NCBI GenBank assembly: GCA_905178155.1
Contig: CAJINV010000006.1
Span: 2,768,658 to 2,832,657 of the forward strand
From: Amoebophrya sp. A120
Taxonomy: Eukaryota; Sar; Dinophyceae; Syndiniales; Amoebophryaceae
Length of the DNA: 64,000 nucleotides
Direction: 5' to 3'
In this document: positions 10,401 through 21,210 of the stretch, piece by piece
Layout: the number at the start of each line of letters is the position of its first letter
Numbering within the stretch: position 1 is the first letter of the stretch
Position numbers and translations under genes: made by a program
Notes under the pieces: model-generated
What the model was told of the DNA's origin: nothing
Databases searched by the model: none
Seen by the model: the letters and a program-made list of their open reading frames with translations, nothing else

Positions 10401-12111
10401 AAAACAGCAACCTGTTCTTCACCGGAGCTTGCACCAAGGGGTTGCAGTGTCCCGGGATTCGAATCGGGTGGATGATCGCGTCGAAGAAAAATATATGCAT
10501 TGCAAAAGTGTCGCACATTGACATTTGTCGTGCAGAATTAGGTAGAGGAAAAAGATGTGTCATGCAACAATGCAATTTGATACTAGGACGAGTGCGTGTT
10601 CGATCAACGTCTTTTGCAAAGGATAGAACATCGAAACTCTGTCCAACTTCTCCTCCTTCGGCATGGGCGGCGTCTCCCATCCAAGCCAGCACTACGCGGT
10701 GAAACTGTTCGAACCCGTCCGGGTGGCGCAAGCCAGGAAGGCCGTGCAGAAGCACTACGACTGGCAAAGGAAGCGGTACGGGGAGGCGTTCAAGGAACTG
10801 GGGCTGAAAATCCACACTGGTACTTACTGGACTCAATACAGAGTACAACTTATTTTTTGTGTCTAGTACTTGGTTTGCATGACAGAGGTCGTTTCGTTAT
10901 TAATGCGTAGCTCGTTATTTCGTTTGCTTAGTGAAAATGCGTTGTGAATTACTAGAACGAAAAAAAAAAAGGTAACGGCGGTTTCTACCACTGGCTGGAG
11001 CTTCCGGAGGGCATGTATCAACAGGAAAAATCCCCCCTCCCCATATCAAAACGAAACTTCTGATGCTGGCTTTTCTCGTACACAAATCCGATTTGTGTTG
11101 CAGTAAGGCAGCACAGCCAGATTTTCGGCCTAGGTGGGGGCGTTTGGGTCTAGTTGCTTAGCATTACAAACGGCTGTCCCCTAGGCGCAACAGCATACCA
11201 AACCGCTTCCATAATGGCGCGGCAGCCTCTGCGCTTGTCTTCTTGCAAGACAGACGCGACGCATGGTCTCAAATCAGCAACGCAAATCTTCGGAAACATA
11301 CCTTTTCGATATGGAGGGGAGGGGGGATTTTTCCTTACAATAGCATGGACTGCCGAGAACTGAACAAACGGCTATTCAAGAAGGGCGCCGCGATTCTCGA
11401 GGGGCCGATATCAAGATGAAAAATCCCCTCTCTCTGTATCGAAATATGAAGTTTCTGTTGCTGGATTTGCGTACACAAATAAGTTCTGTCTAGCAGCAGA
11501 GGACTGCAGTGAACTACTCCTCAGCCCGTTTAGGACAGTGAGGGTCTACTTCTAGCTGTCTAGCATGCCAAACGCCTGCCCTGTAGGCCCAACCGCATGA
11601 GAGCAAGTCCCTCGTCCCATAAGAAAGCGGCGCACCCCTCTGCGCTTGTCTCCTTGCAAGACAAAGCTGACTTGTGCTCACAAATCAGCATCACAGGTTT
11701 GGAGGGGGGATTTTTCCTCATGATAGCCGAACTGTGACATGGCCCGGCCGCATTCGAAGGACGAGAGTTACCAGAGCCCGTACCTGCGGTTCTTCCGGTT
11801 CTCTATCCAAGAAAAAAACGTTGTTAGTGTAAATTTGTGATGCGCAACATGCAAGTTGATTGCGTCTGTCATGCTTGGCATGCCTCTGAGAGTCCATTAA
11901 AGGGCGTTTTCCCGTACTATCTGCGCGTGACAGGTTTTTGCTGCCATGCCAGGCAAATTTGTAATGCTGTTCCTCCAAAAAAGTTGCACCTACAATGTTT
12001 TTTTCTTGGATATTCTCCTTCGGGCCGCTGTTGCCGGAAACTTTTGAAGAGGATGTGAAGATCTTTTCGGAAGTCTACAAGCAATACAAGAAAGACATCG
12101 GGATTGCGTAG
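7478..12111 (+). CDS. PLP-dependent class I/II aminotransferase
   Basis: Predicted cytosolic fold-type I aminotransferase, 455 residues. Exons: 7478-7609, 7844-7895, 8186-8235, 8470-8623, 8843-8892, 9220-9312, 9480-9651, 9815-9865, 10080-10111, 10370-10490, 10631-10819, 10972-11015, 11348-11408, 11731-11803, 12018-12111; the sum, 1368, is divisible by 3. Visible motifs in order: FYPKAWGHPALRKTIADYY near the N terminus, ISNPGNPTGHV (the NPTG substrate/PLP loop), LLLDEAYEMY (Asp to the pyridine nitrogen and the Tyr), and FFTGACTKGLQCPGIRIGW with the Schiff-base Lys and the cofactor-phosphate Arg. Start chosen at 7478 for its CACCATGG context; an in-frame ATG lies at 7421. The amino donor is not determinable. 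Twelve introner elements and two GT-AG introns interrupt it. Confidence 0.88.
7610..7838. mobile_element. Introner element, family F (aminotransferase)
   Basis: 229 bp, TATGACAGTGCGCACGTCC to GTGCACTGTTATA, perfect duplication GCACG. Removal gives Met-Gly-Thr-Glu-Gly-Thr. Same orientation as 26464 and 58017. Confidence 0.92.
7896..8180. mobile_element. Introner element, family C, with worn right border (aminotransferase)
   Basis: 285 bp, TATCCTGAGTAAAAACG at left and TTTTTACACAGGATG at right. The flanking five bases GACGG/CATGG agree at only 2 of 5. The family assignment and total gene phase still support this border. Confidence 0.75.
8236..8464. mobile_element. Introner element, diverged family D (aminotransferase)
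   Basis: 229 bp, longer than other D copies. Left TATCCATTGCAAATGTATCG, right TTTTGCAATGCATA. Duplication TGGAA/TGAAA. Removal gives Ser-Val-Glu-Val-Thr-Phe-Glu. Confidence 0.8.
8624..8837. mobile_element. Introner element, family G (aminotransferase)
   Basis: 214 bp, ends TATGGAACGAAGAAACTGTG and its inverted relative. Duplication CTTGA/CCTGA. Same orientation as 54629 and opposite to 45209. Removal gives Glu-Thr-Tyr-Leu-Asn-Lys-Thr. Confidence 0.87.
8893..9214. mobile_element. Introner element, family B (aminotransferase)
   Basis: 322 bp, TATCGAAAGGAAAAATCCCC to GATTTTTGCTTTTGATA, perfect duplication GCAGA. Removal gives Phe-Ala-Gly-Gly-Arg-Pro-Gly. Confidence 0.93.
9313..9479 (+). other. 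Canonical GT-AG intron (aminotransferase)
   Basis: 167 bp, GAG|GTATTT to CATCAG|GCC. It has no terminal inverted repeat and no flanking duplication. Removing it joins Ile-Met-Glu to Ala-Thr-Asn-Thr-Ser-Trp and avoids an in-frame TGA. Confidence 0.85.
9652..9809. mobile_element. Introner element, single-copy family K (aminotransferase)
   Basis: 158 bp, TATGCACTACAATTTTT at left and TTTCTGTGGATA at right, with only weak end pairing. Perfect duplication GTTGA. Removal joins Gly-Asp-Glu-Leu to Lys-His-Leu-Val-His, continuing the enzyme between the NPTG loop and the LLLDEAYEMY motif. Confidence 0.8.
9866..10074. mobile_element. Introner element, diverged family A (aminotransferase)
   Basis: 209 bp, TATGCATGGCAAATATC to ATATTTGCCCTGCATA. 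Duplication GCTAG/ACTGG is worn (3 of 5). It splits the LLL|DEAYEMY motif, which is restored on removal. Confidence 0.8.
10112..10364. mobile_element. Introner element, family A (aminotransferase)
   Basis: 253 bp, perfect duplication CCGCG. Removal gives His-Asn-Pro-Ala-Val-Ser-Gly-Leu. Confidence 0.93.
10491..10625. mobile_element. Introner element, short diverged family D (aminotransferase)
   Basis: 135 bp, left TATATGCATTGCAAAAGTG after an extra A, right TTTTGCAAAGGATA. Duplication GAAAA/GAACA. Exon junction Ala-Ser-Lys-Lys/Asn-Ile-Glu-Thr is in frame either way. Confidence 0.75.
10820..10971 (+). other. Canonical GT-AG intron (aminotransferase)
   Basis: 152 bp, CACTG|GTACTTACT to a purine-rich A-run ending AAAAG|GTAACGG. 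Joins Ile-His-Thr-Gly to Asn-Gly-Gly-Phe-Tyr. The lack of a pyrimidine tract before AG is notable. Confidence 0.8.
11016..11342. mobile_element. Introner element, family B (aminotransferase)
   Basis: 327 bp, TATCAACAGGAAAAATCCCC to TTTTTCCTTACAATA, perfect duplication GCATG. Confidence 0.93.
11409..11725. mobile_element. Introner element, family B (aminotransferase)
   Basis: 317 bp, TATCAAGATGAAAAATCCCC to TTTTTCCTCATGATA, perfect duplication GCCGA. Only 61 coding bases separate it from the previous B copy, to which it is clearly diverged. Confidence 0.92.
11804..12012. mobile_element. Introner element, family G (aminotransferase)
   Basis: 209 bp, TATCCAAGAAAAAAACG to TTTTTTTCTTGGATA, perfect duplication TTCTC. 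Removal gives Phe-Arg-Phe-Ser-Phe-Gly-Pro. Confidence 0.93.
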
Positions 12112-14913
12112 AAACAGTTTTTTTTTGTACAACCGAAGTAGACGCCGGAGTTTTTGTTTTGCGGAGACTAGTTGGAAAACCAGATAAGCGCAGCATTCCT
12201 CACTTGTAGTAAAGATGAGAACAAAACCAAATATAAGATGATAAAGTCCTCTGGGATTGAATTTGAAATTTTTGAACGAACAATTTTTGTCGAGAAAAAA
12301 AGAGGTCAGTCAGAATATTTGTAAGGACACGCTATCTGAGATAACTGAATCGCAATCAACGACGAGGAAAGAGCAACATACTTCTCAAAAGTAGTTGTTT
12401 ATTCAAGAAAGGCAAGCAAAGTCGTCTACTTTAGTGTGATGAAAATACGCAGACGACAAGAAAATCGCACGAGATTTGGATTCCTGTGATCGTACTTGAA
12501 CGGAAAACATGAAAACTCGCACGCGTCGCCTGGTGGCTTCATTTCCGTACGTCGCCAGTGCTGTAGTTGATGTTCATTAAACAAAATTTTTTGGAAGACG
12601 ACTTTTTTCGTTCATTTTTTTTCGGTCCAGGCAAAAACAAAAAGCAAGCTACTAACAACCGAGAGGCGGCTACCATCAAATTTTGCCAAATCAAACGCCG
12701 TGCGGACGTGCCACTCAAACTTTGTGTCAAATTTCAAAAACACGTACGAAAGCGAAGACCCCCATCGTAGGCCAAGTTACTCTGAATACGTTCAAAATTG
12801 AGTATACCATCTTATTGCGATCATGAAACAAGTAGATCTGCAATTTTTGGATTTGTTGCGCATGAAAAAGTGATTTCGATCTGCGATTTTTTGCCTTCAA
12901 ATTCCTGATTCCATCTAATGTGAACCACCAACACCATTTCAGGACCCTTCTCTCCATGATATTTACCACCCAAAGAAAGATAGGGATAAGGTAAGTGGAA
13001 GTGAAACTAGTTTCTACCATGAGCACTTTTTTTTTCCGCGACGAGGATCATTTCTAGCTTCACTGAAATATAATTTTCTTGATAGGGTATAGATCTACTT
13101 TCTTTGAGCTACTTCTCAATAGGTTGCATACGCTCGCGCTACGACTACGCATCTGTTATTTGAATTCGTGCACTGTATCTATCCCCACAGAATTTGAAAG
13201 TAAGTATAGCCAGTATTATTTCTACTTGCTTTGCCTGTTTGATCTATTTGATTGATTTTGAGACCTCCTTCACATTGAGAATTTATCCAAAAGTATTTTG
13301 CTGTGGTTTGAGTTTTCCTCGAAAACAAAACCAAAACACCGGCTCATGGCCTCGCCTCCCGGAGAGTACTAGCGGTCTAGAGCCAAGAACTTTTTCAAAG
13401 AAACTTTCTTCATCTACCCGAAGGGGAAACAGTAGTACCAGATTTCTTTTCCATCTCGCAAGCAGGGCAAGAGGAAGAACAGCAGCGGTGACATTAGAGA
13501 GCTACATATTCAACATCCTGAGAATACAGAAAGACAGCGACCTTGGTGCTCTTCCACACTTTTTCTTTTTCCGATAGAGACCGTCTACCTCGTGGTCTGC
13601 GAACGGCGAGCACGCCAGCTTTCTCCGACGGGGTACAATTGTGATGAAGAGGGCTGAACATTTAGGTCAGAAGCAAAACGCCGCTCATCAAACACGGTTT
13701 GGATTTGCCCTGCTTTGACCACCCGCGGCGGGAGAATTGCTAACTAAACGTCCTCACGAGCTGCGAATAAAATCGTATTGATATAATTCTTTTATGGTTT
13801 TTGTTTTTGATTTGTTCGTGATGCATGAGCATTTTTGAGTTCGATCTTTTACTTGAAGATGCGCCGTCGCATGACAAGTGGAAGCAAACAAGAAAGACAA
13901 CGCGATTGTGGTTTTGCATGAAAGATAATTTTTCTTTTTGCAACTGTAGTGGATGAAATTTTCATTTTCTCCCTCCGAAAGGTGTTTCGTGGCGCCAGCG
14001 AATGGACAAATGGTTCCGTTAGATTGTACGGACCATTTGTGTTGCCAGGGTCAGATTAACAGGGTATACAAGTGCAAGTCAATGGCAGACGAAGACAAAA
14101 CACTTCTACTTCATCAATATTACGCAATTCAGACGAGTCAAAAACGCAGAGAGATCATGCTGCTCGTTTGCATATGCTTACGGCGTAGTTGAGAAGATCA
14201 CGCGAAAAATTTTGTAGCTTTGTTGAATATTAAAGTTAAAGCCCCAAAAATGATAATAATTCTTCCGTATCGCAACAAAAAACTCGACCACAGACCCAAC
14301 AACCTCGTCGGCCAGTAATACAGACGAGGCGGAAAAGCTACCCCGAAAAGCAGCGTCCAGGCGACGACGACCCTGGGTAAGTACTTACTCCAACCCTGCC
14401 CAGCTAGGACCACTTCCGGATAATTCCTCTCCGCAACGGCCACGCCTTCCAGCTCCACGCTGCGGCCGGGTCGTTCAGCCCCAGAAGCAGTGCAAGAGGC
14501 ACCGGCACTCGGTTTCTGAAGGTATTTTTTGTGTGACTTGGCTGATGTGCATACGTATTTTGCACATCAGTGCAATAATATTCTTTCTTCGTGGGCGGAT
14601 TTGAATGAAACTACCTAATGGCTCCACCTGTTTTTGCATGTTCAGATTCAGACCAAGCAATTAGTCCATATTCATTATCTACTTGTCACCGTAAGTCACG
14701 TCTCCATGGGTAATGATCCTGCATTTAGTTCCCTCTCACATCATCACAGGTCTCTGCCCCACCCATACGTCAAATTCGCTGCTCTAACGAAACAGCGGTC
14801 CAGCAACACCTTCCGCCGATAAGTAGTACAACTACCCCATCTTCATCGTTAACGGTTGTATCCCAGTAGTAACATCAAACGACGACGACCCACCTCTCCC
14901 TCCACCCCAAAAC
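12112..14913. other. Intergenic stretch before the kinase gene
   Basis: No element and no convincing gene is seen. Short open frames occur on both strands but have no domain or family motif. The last few hundred bases are CT/CA-rich and probably form the 5' flank of the kinase gene. Confidence 0.45.
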
Positions 14914-17900
14914 ATGTCCTCCCCCGATGTGGAAATGGTTGGCTCGCAGAGCTCGGCGAGTCTGGAGTCCGTGGATAACAAGGAAAAGCCCTACGCAAAC
15001 GGCAAATCCGCCGCGGGGTCCACCGGAGGGACAACGAATAACGTCTTGAGCAATAACTCCACCACGGATCAAATCAATAAACTATCAAGTGTAAAAATGT
15101 CTGGGTCTGGAAGAATGCAACTTGTCATGCTAAATCTGAAACAATCAAGAATCTGTGTTGCATGTAACCAAAAGTCGTCCAGTTTTGACCAAGTCGGGAG
15201 GGGGTTTCTCATGCAGGATAGGCATGAGAGAGGTCGCACAGAATCTGTCATGCTAGGTCCTGCATTCCAGACCTCATGGGTCATGGAAAAGCTGCATGAC
15301 AAGTCGCTCATTCTTCCAGACCCAGACATTTTTACATTTGATATAAACCCTCTCCCGACAATGCTGATAGCGGCGACGATAATCGTCCAGAGAAAAACAA
15401 AGACGATCGCGACAAGGAAAAGTCTTCACGAAAATCGAGGTATCAAATGTAAAAATGTCTGGGTCTGGAAGAATGCATCTTGTCATGCTAAATCTGAAGC
15501 ATGCAAAAATCTGTGTTGCAGGATATACCAAAAGTCGTCCAGTTTTGACCAAGTCGGGAGGCAGGTTCTCATGCAGGATAGGCATGAGAAAGATCGCACA
15601 GAATCTGTCATGCTAGGTCCTGCATTCCAGACCTCATGGGTCATGAAAAAGCTGCATGACAAATCGCGCACTCTTCCAGACCCAGACACTTTTACATTTG
15701 ATACGAGGAAACGGTCCCGCGACCGAGACAGGGACCGAAAAGGTGGACATCACAACCGGAAGAGCCGCTCTAGAGACAGGAAAAAACGGAAGAGTAGGAG
15801 TCGGGATCGGGATAGAAATAAATCGAGGAGGAAGTCGAGAAGTAGAAGACGAGATCGCGATAATAATCGCAGGTCGAAGAACCGCAATAACAAGTCCGGG
15901 GACGGGAACGATATACAGGATCACTACGAGAACGTTTTGAGTTTAAGGGACATACAAGCGGATAGAAGTACCAACGACAGACGAGGCGGGGATAGTCATA
16001 GAGACCACCGGGACAGAAACAGGTCGATGTTTCAGGGGTCGATTTCCGGCGGGTTTTCCCAACACTTAGAGTCCCACGGCTACCCATCGGATAACAAGCA
16101 GAACTCCGCCTTGCGACATCTCCCCAGCCGGGAAAACCGGTACTCCGATGAACACAGAACAACAAACAGGTCGAACGGGCATAATTACGACAGAGACCGG
16201 GATAGAAGCAGGGACGACACGCAACACCGTGGTTCCCGGCATGAGAAACGAGATCGGGACGGGAATGTGATGCCGATCACCTTATGCATTGCAAAAGTAT
16301 CGTACTCGTATTGCAGTCATGCATTACAAATCTTTTTCTTAAGGGAAATCCGCATTACAAATTTTCTTCCTCATGCTGAGGAAATTTGTCATGCATTTAT
16401 ACGAGTACGATACTTTTGCAGTTCATACACCTCTCTCCGGGACAATGTCATGCACAACGCGAACACAAGTCGGTTGAATATCGGGAACATTTTGCAACAA
16501 ACGAAGATGTACCAAATGCAAAAATGTCTTGGTCTGGAAGAGTGCATGTTTGTCATGCTTGTCTGGCATGACTCTTAAAGCTGTCATGCACGTTGCTCAC
16601 GAGCCGCATTTTTCTGTCATGCGGAGACGCAGTTTGTCATGCAGATTAGGCAACACCTACAAGCTCAGAAATTTGTCATGCTGAGCCAGTACTTGTGGCC
16701 TCCTCATGCTACGCCACTCAGCATCACAAGTTTCCGGACCCAGACACTTTTGCATTTGATAAGATGTTGAAGATGGAGCGGGAGCGGTTATCGAAACAGC
16801 AGGTCGACTACATCGAGATGATCGCGTTCAGGAATCTATCCTGAGTAAAAACGTCCCCACACCATGGTCATGATGGGAAGTCTGCAACACAAATCCTCAA
16901 GTTTTGGGAGTTCTGCATGACAAGTTTCCATCTGCAGTGTAGTGCTGGCTAGCAAGGAAAGCCGCATGAGTAAGCCATTTTCTCATCCTGTTTACAGCAT
17001 TCCAAATGCCAAAACACGACTGGAAATGCCTCTCATGGAGATGCGCATTACAAATGTTCCTGACATTGCGCATTTGCATGACAACTCTGGGGTGGGGACG
17101 TTTTTACACAGGATAGAATCCGGAAAACAACCGGAATAAAAACGACCCCACAATCGACAAGCAGGAGTACTACAAGTGCCAGGTCGGGGAGAAGCTCGGC
17201 GATAACGGGGAGTTTGAAGCCGTGGAGCAGTTAGGAACCGGCGTTTATTCCTCAGTGTTCAAGTGTAAGAAGGTCGGAAGAGATAGACACAGAAACAACC
17301 GAGACAACTATCGGGGGAATAACCGGAGATATGATGACTGGGAGGACGATCGAGATTTCGTAGCAGTGAAAATCATCCGGAACGTGCGGGCGATGCAAAA
17401 CCAGGCCATGCGGGATATCCTGAGTAAAAACGTCCCCACCCCAGAGTCAAGATGAGGACTTTGCAACACAAACCTAGAAGTTTTGGGAGTCACGCATGAC
17501 AAGTTCCAGTCCGTCATGTAGTGCAGGTTGGCAAGGATAGCCGCATCATAAATCCATCTGCTTATGCTGTTTCCAGCATCACAAATTCCTAAACACAGTT
17601 GGAAATGCCTATCATGGGGATGCGCGTCACAAATGTTCCTGTCATTGCACATCTGCATGACAACTCTGGGGTGGGGACGTTTTTACCCAGGATACGGGAA
17701 ATTGAGAGGATGATGCGGATGAGCTCGGAGGGACCGCGGGTGGACCGGTTTGGGTCACAGTTTCTGATGTATTTGCACGAAAACAAACACTTTCGCCATC
17801 ACGACCTGCAGGCCATGGTCTTCGACCTGATGCGGCACGACTTGAGGAAAGCCAGCGATGTATCTTGTGTAAAAACGTTCCCACCCCATAGTCAAGGTGG

Positions 17901-19714
17901 TGAATCTGCAACACAAATCTCCAAGTTTTGGGAGTTGTGCATGACAAGCTTCCATCTGCAGTGTAGTGCTGGTTAGCAAGGGAGGCCGCTTGAGAAGCGC
18001 GCTTGTTCATCCTGGTTACAGCATTACAAATTCCAACACACGACCGGACACGCCTCTCATGGAGATGCGCATTACACATGTTGCTGTCATTGCGCACTTG
18101 CATGACAGCCCTGGGATGGAGACGTTTTTACATATGATACGACCGATATCTGAAGGGCCAAAGCGACTCCGCGAAGGGCTTTCCCCTCAGCACCGTGGCG
18201 CTGTATTGATGTTTTGCCATCTATAATTCGAGAAAGAGACTTTTTTTTTGAGAATACTTGTTTTGTTTATCATTGTAATCAAATTTCTTCGAGTTGTATC
18301 ACTTGAAATTTGATATTTCAGCTTGTTCACACGCTACCATGTCCTTTGTCATATTCAAGAAACCCTAGCACGAACAAACCTATTGACTACTAAACTAAAA
18401 ACTACAGGTGGGGTATCCAGATTCTGTATGGGCTTCGCGCCCTGAAGCGACAGGGCATCATCCAAGCGGATTTATCCTGTGCAAAAGTATCGTACTCGTA
18501 TTAATTGCATTTATGCATTACAAATCTAATTCCTAAGGCAAATCCGCATATACAAATTTAATTTGTAATGCTGAGCCAATTTGTATTATACTAGTACGTT
18601 ACTTTTGCAATTCATAGGATTTGAAGCCGGACAACGTTCTCCTCACCCAGGACAACTCAGTAGCCAAAATCGCCGATTTCGGTGCGGCTATGGACGAGGA
18701 GAAGACCATTCGTGACCGCAACATCCAGCCGCGGTACTACCGCGCACCAGAGGTTTTCCTCGGCCAGCGGTACGATTGCGGCATCGACATGTGGAGTTTC
18801 GGGTGCACGCTGTACGAGCTCGCGAAGGGGAAAATCCTGTTCACCGGGGCATCGGATAACAAGATGATCCAGAAGATGATGGATTTGTGCGGTCGGTTCC
18901 CACTGGAAATGGTCTGTCACGCGTACTGTCAGAAGAAAAACAAGGAACTGCAGAAGGAGCGAGAACAGAACGGGCAGTCCTCCGGGTCCGGCTCCGTTAC
19001 ACCGGCTTTCGTTGTCGGCGACTACGCGCACGAGCACTTCGACAAGAAAACCGGGGATTTTCTGCTCCACGACGAAGAAGCGCTGCAGAATATCCTGCGT
19101 GAAAACGTCCCTCACCCGATAGTCAAGTTCGGGGATTTGGCTACACAAATCAACAAGTTTAGGCTGTTGCGCATGACAAACCTGGGATCTACTTCGTAGT
19201 GTCATGGTTTTAAGGTATAATTAGTGCAGCCGCATGACAAATCGACCCTCTCATCCTGATTGCAGCATGAGAAGCTGCAGCCAAACGGCATCGGATAATG
19301 CCCTTCAACATGTTGGGGTCGCGCATGAGAAACATTCGTAGGCATGCCGTTTTGCATTACAACTCTCGGCTGGGGACGTTTTTACACAGGATACAGAACG
19401 AGATGGGTGACAAATCGATGGACCAGCCGACCAAGGTGAAATTATTGTCCGAAAAAGCGACCAAAATGGCCACGGCGCACCTGCGGATGAAGGATTTTGT
19501 GAAATATTTGGAGTTGGACAAGTGCAACGTGAACAAGGACCAGGACCGGAACATTAAGGGCAGTAAGGAACAAGTCTCCGCGTTTTCGGACCTGTTGCAG
19601 AAGTGCCTGCAGCTGGACCCGAAGAAGCGGGTGAACGCTGAGGAGGCCGTGAAACACGAATTTTTCTCCTTGTGTTTGAACGGGGAACGGAGGAAGGAAT
19701 TCATGGGGAAATAA
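14914..19714 (+). CDS. PRP4-type (PRPF4B-like) splicing protein kinase
   Basis: Ser/Thr kinase of the CMGC group, 781 residues, predicted nuclear. Exons: 14914-15082, 15349-15440, 15709-16282, 16433-16509, 16767-16836, 17121-17415, 17700-17860, 18145-18202, 18408-18472, 18622-19090, 19399-19714 (sum 2346). The N-terminal third is an RS/RD-rich tail (many SRSRDR-type repeats, 15704-15900). The kinase domain shows LGTGVYSSVFKCKKV (glycine loop), FVAVKIIRN (catalytic Lys), IIQADLKPDNVLL (catalytic loop, with Gln in place of the usual His before Ala-Asp), DFGAAMD, and a PRP4-like APEVFLGQRYDCGIDMWSFGC. In other eukaryotes PRP4 kinase phosphorylates spliceosomal tri-snRNP proteins. Nine introner elements and one GT-AG intron cut it. 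CLK or DYRK assignment is less likely given the QAD/HAD form and the extended C lobe. Confidence 0.85.
15083..15343. mobile_element. Introner element, family A, reference orientation (PRP4 kinase)
   Basis: 261 bp, TATCAAGTGTAAAAATGTCT to TTTTACATTTGATA, perfect duplication TAAAC. Nearly the same sequence as 15441 and 43799, and the reverse complement of the type at 27649 and 47151. Confidence 0.95.
15441..15703. mobile_element. Introner element, family A, reference orientation (PRP4 kinase)
   Basis: 263 bp, perfect duplication CGAGG. This is the rare case where one sliding of the junction gives GT...AG, because the duplication ends in G and contains AG. Only 92 coding bases separate it from its near-identical neighbour at 15083. 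Confidence 0.95.
16283..16427. mobile_element. Introner element, family D (PRP4 kinase)
   Basis: 145 bp, TATGCATTGCAAAAGTATCG to ATACTTTTGCAGTTCATA, perfect duplication CACCT. Removal gives Pro-Ile-Thr-Ser-Leu-Arg. Confidence 0.93.
16510..16761. mobile_element. Introner element, family A (PRP4 kinase)
   Basis: 252 bp, TACCAAATGCAAAAATGTCT to TTTTGCATTTGATA, perfect duplication AGATG. Interior of the same subfamily as 34523, 46827 and 50354. Confidence 0.93.
16837..17115. mobile_element. Introner element, family C (PRP4 kinase)
   Basis: 279 bp, TATCCTGAGTAAAAACGTCC to TTTTTACACAGGATA, perfect duplication GAATC. Confidence 0.94.
17416..17694. mobile_element. Introner element, family C (PRP4 kinase)
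   Basis: 279 bp, perfect duplication CGGGA. Removal gives Ala-Met-Arg-Glu-Ile-Glu-Arg, the helix-C region of the kinase. Confidence 0.94.
17861..18139. mobile_element. Introner element, family C (PRP4 kinase)
   Basis: 279 bp, TATCTTGTGTAAAAACG to TTTTTACATATGATA. Duplication CGATG/CGACC is worn. Three C copies in this gene have the identical length of 279 bp. Confidence 0.87.
18203..18407 (+). other. Canonical GT-AG intron (PRP4 kinase)
   Basis: 205 bp, GCGCT|GTATTGATG to AAACTACAG|GTGGGG. Joins Val-Ala-Leu to Trp-Gly-Ile-Gln in frame. No inverted repeats. Confidence 0.85.
18473..18616. mobile_element. Introner element, family D, inside the kinase catalytic loop
   Basis: 144 bp, TATCCTGTGCAAAAGTATCG to TTTTGCAATTCATA, perfect duplication GGATT. 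It lies between the catalytic Asp and the following Leu-Lys of QAD|LKPDN, so correct removal is needed for activity. Confidence 0.94.
19091..19393. mobile_element. Introner element, family C (PRP4 kinase)
   Basis: 303 bp, TATCCTGCGTGAAAACGTCC to TTTTTACACAGGATA, perfect duplication CAGAA. Confidence 0.93.
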
Positions 19715-20176
19715 GGTCGTCGCTTTGTGATTGTGTTGTGTTGATTGATAGCTTGTGGCGCACCAGCAAGAAAAATGAACCGCGTTTGATGCCGGCGATC
19801 AAGAAGAGACAAGTAGTTGGATTAAACGAAGAAGAACGGCGATGAAATAAGCGGCATAGGTCGTCGTGCAAAATAAACGAATAACAAGCCAAGCTGTGTT
19901 TCGCAACAGTTTCTTCCTTCTTCTTGAACAAAAAGTGGCAACAAGAACGAGGACTTCCAGCAGCTGGGGAGAGTAGTAAACACTTCCTACCAACATCAAC
20001 ACACGACCATGAAGACGACCATGGACATCAAACTGTCTAGACAAAAATCCAGCGACAACATTAAATTTTGTTTTCACAAAGAAACTTCACCGCATGTGGG
20101 CACTTGCAGAGGATGAGGAGTCCTGCGCGGAAGAAGACTTCCGTCCGAAGACGAGGGGTAATGAATAGTCGCCCAG

Positions 20177-20238
20177 ATGAGCGGAGTTCTTGTTTTCATC
20201 ACACTCCACTGCGTAGTTCGTCGCGCTTCGATGAGTAC
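20177..20238 (+). repeat. 62-bp direct repeat, copy 1
   Basis: Identical to 21344-21405. In this copy it runs straight into a family A right end; in the other it runs into different sequence. Confidence 0.9.
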
Positions 20239-20321
20239 TCACGCAACACAGATTTTTGCATCATTCAGATTTAGCATGACAAGTTCTAATCTTCCAGACC
20301 CAGACATTTTTACATTTGATA
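20239..20321. mobile_element. Solo right end of a family A introner element (intergenic)
   Basis: About 83 bp matching the right end of the 27649-27910 type (GCAACACAGATTTTTGCAT... to TTTTACATTTGATA). No left end or duplication is present, so it is a truncated copy. It is the only introner remnant found outside a predicted gene. Confidence 0.8.
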
Positions 20322-20406
20322 TCGGAACATCTTCACCTCGGTTTCATTTTCAAAAGAACTTTTTTGAAGCATCAAAACTTGAGAGTATTAGTACCTACCA
20401 GGCTAG
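20322..20406 (+). repeat. About 85-bp direct repeat, copy 1
   Basis: Near-identical to 21540-21632 with small indels; both share the stretch AACTTTTTTGAAGCATCAAA. Confidence 0.85.
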
Positions 20407-21210
20407 GGAACAACAACAAAGTGAAGGCTCCTTGGCTCGCTGTTTGTTCATTTTTGTGTTCGTACGAGAACATCAAACGTTGGTCCTGTAGCATTCATAG
20501 TGTGTCGTGTGGCTCGTGCGTCATCGGGTGGGTAACGTACTTGGAAGTAGGCCCGTACTATCAAAAGTGGATAAAAGTAAAAAGTCTCGCCCTTTCGTCG
20601 CTTCTTCTGCTCGATGAAGCAAGGTCGTTTACCTTCGTTTGAAAGCTGTAGGCTTAAGGCCTGTTTGAGGCCGTGGCCGGTGATCTTCGTATAGTCGTGC
20701 TGTCGTCTGGCTGAAGTAGTCCATATAATCGTGCAAGATTGCTTGTAGATGTACAAATTCCATCGTGAAGTACAAATTCCAGTAGTAGAAGTACAAATTC
20801 CATCGTGCAAGATTGCTAGTAGTAGTCCCATATAATCGTGAAGTACAGATTCCATCGTGCAAGATTGCTTGTAGGCATTCTGGAACTGCTAGAACTGCTT
20901 GGTCAATACTGTCCGAGCTGCCAGCGGCCTTCTGCGTGCGTCACGACCTTCGTCCTTCGTGCTATTTCTTGCGGCCCATTTTCACAACTGCTGTTCGTCG
21001 TTAGCTCTACATCACCATGCTATCGTGAACTTGTTTGTCCATGTCATCCAGGAAAAGCTTGTTTTTTTTGCCGGGAGCAAAAAATAAGGCGCTGGAAAAA
21101 TAAGCTTCGAGTACTAGTAGTACTTACACAGCACACAGTAGTTTAATAGAGCCTGTCTTTATTTGATTGTTCATACATAAGTCATTGTTCTGACCGAAGA
21201 AGCCCAGAAA

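Noticed and set aside
12567-14192. Several 60-130 codon frames in the spacer before the kinase gene
   Set aside because: No introner elements, no splice-supported extensions, no motif and AT-rich, non-biased codons.
14914-16578. A single 554-codon open frame through the 5' part of the kinase gene
   Set aside because: It reads through three family A elements and one D element that stay open by chance; the element-encoded residues recur in other genes and are not protein-coding.
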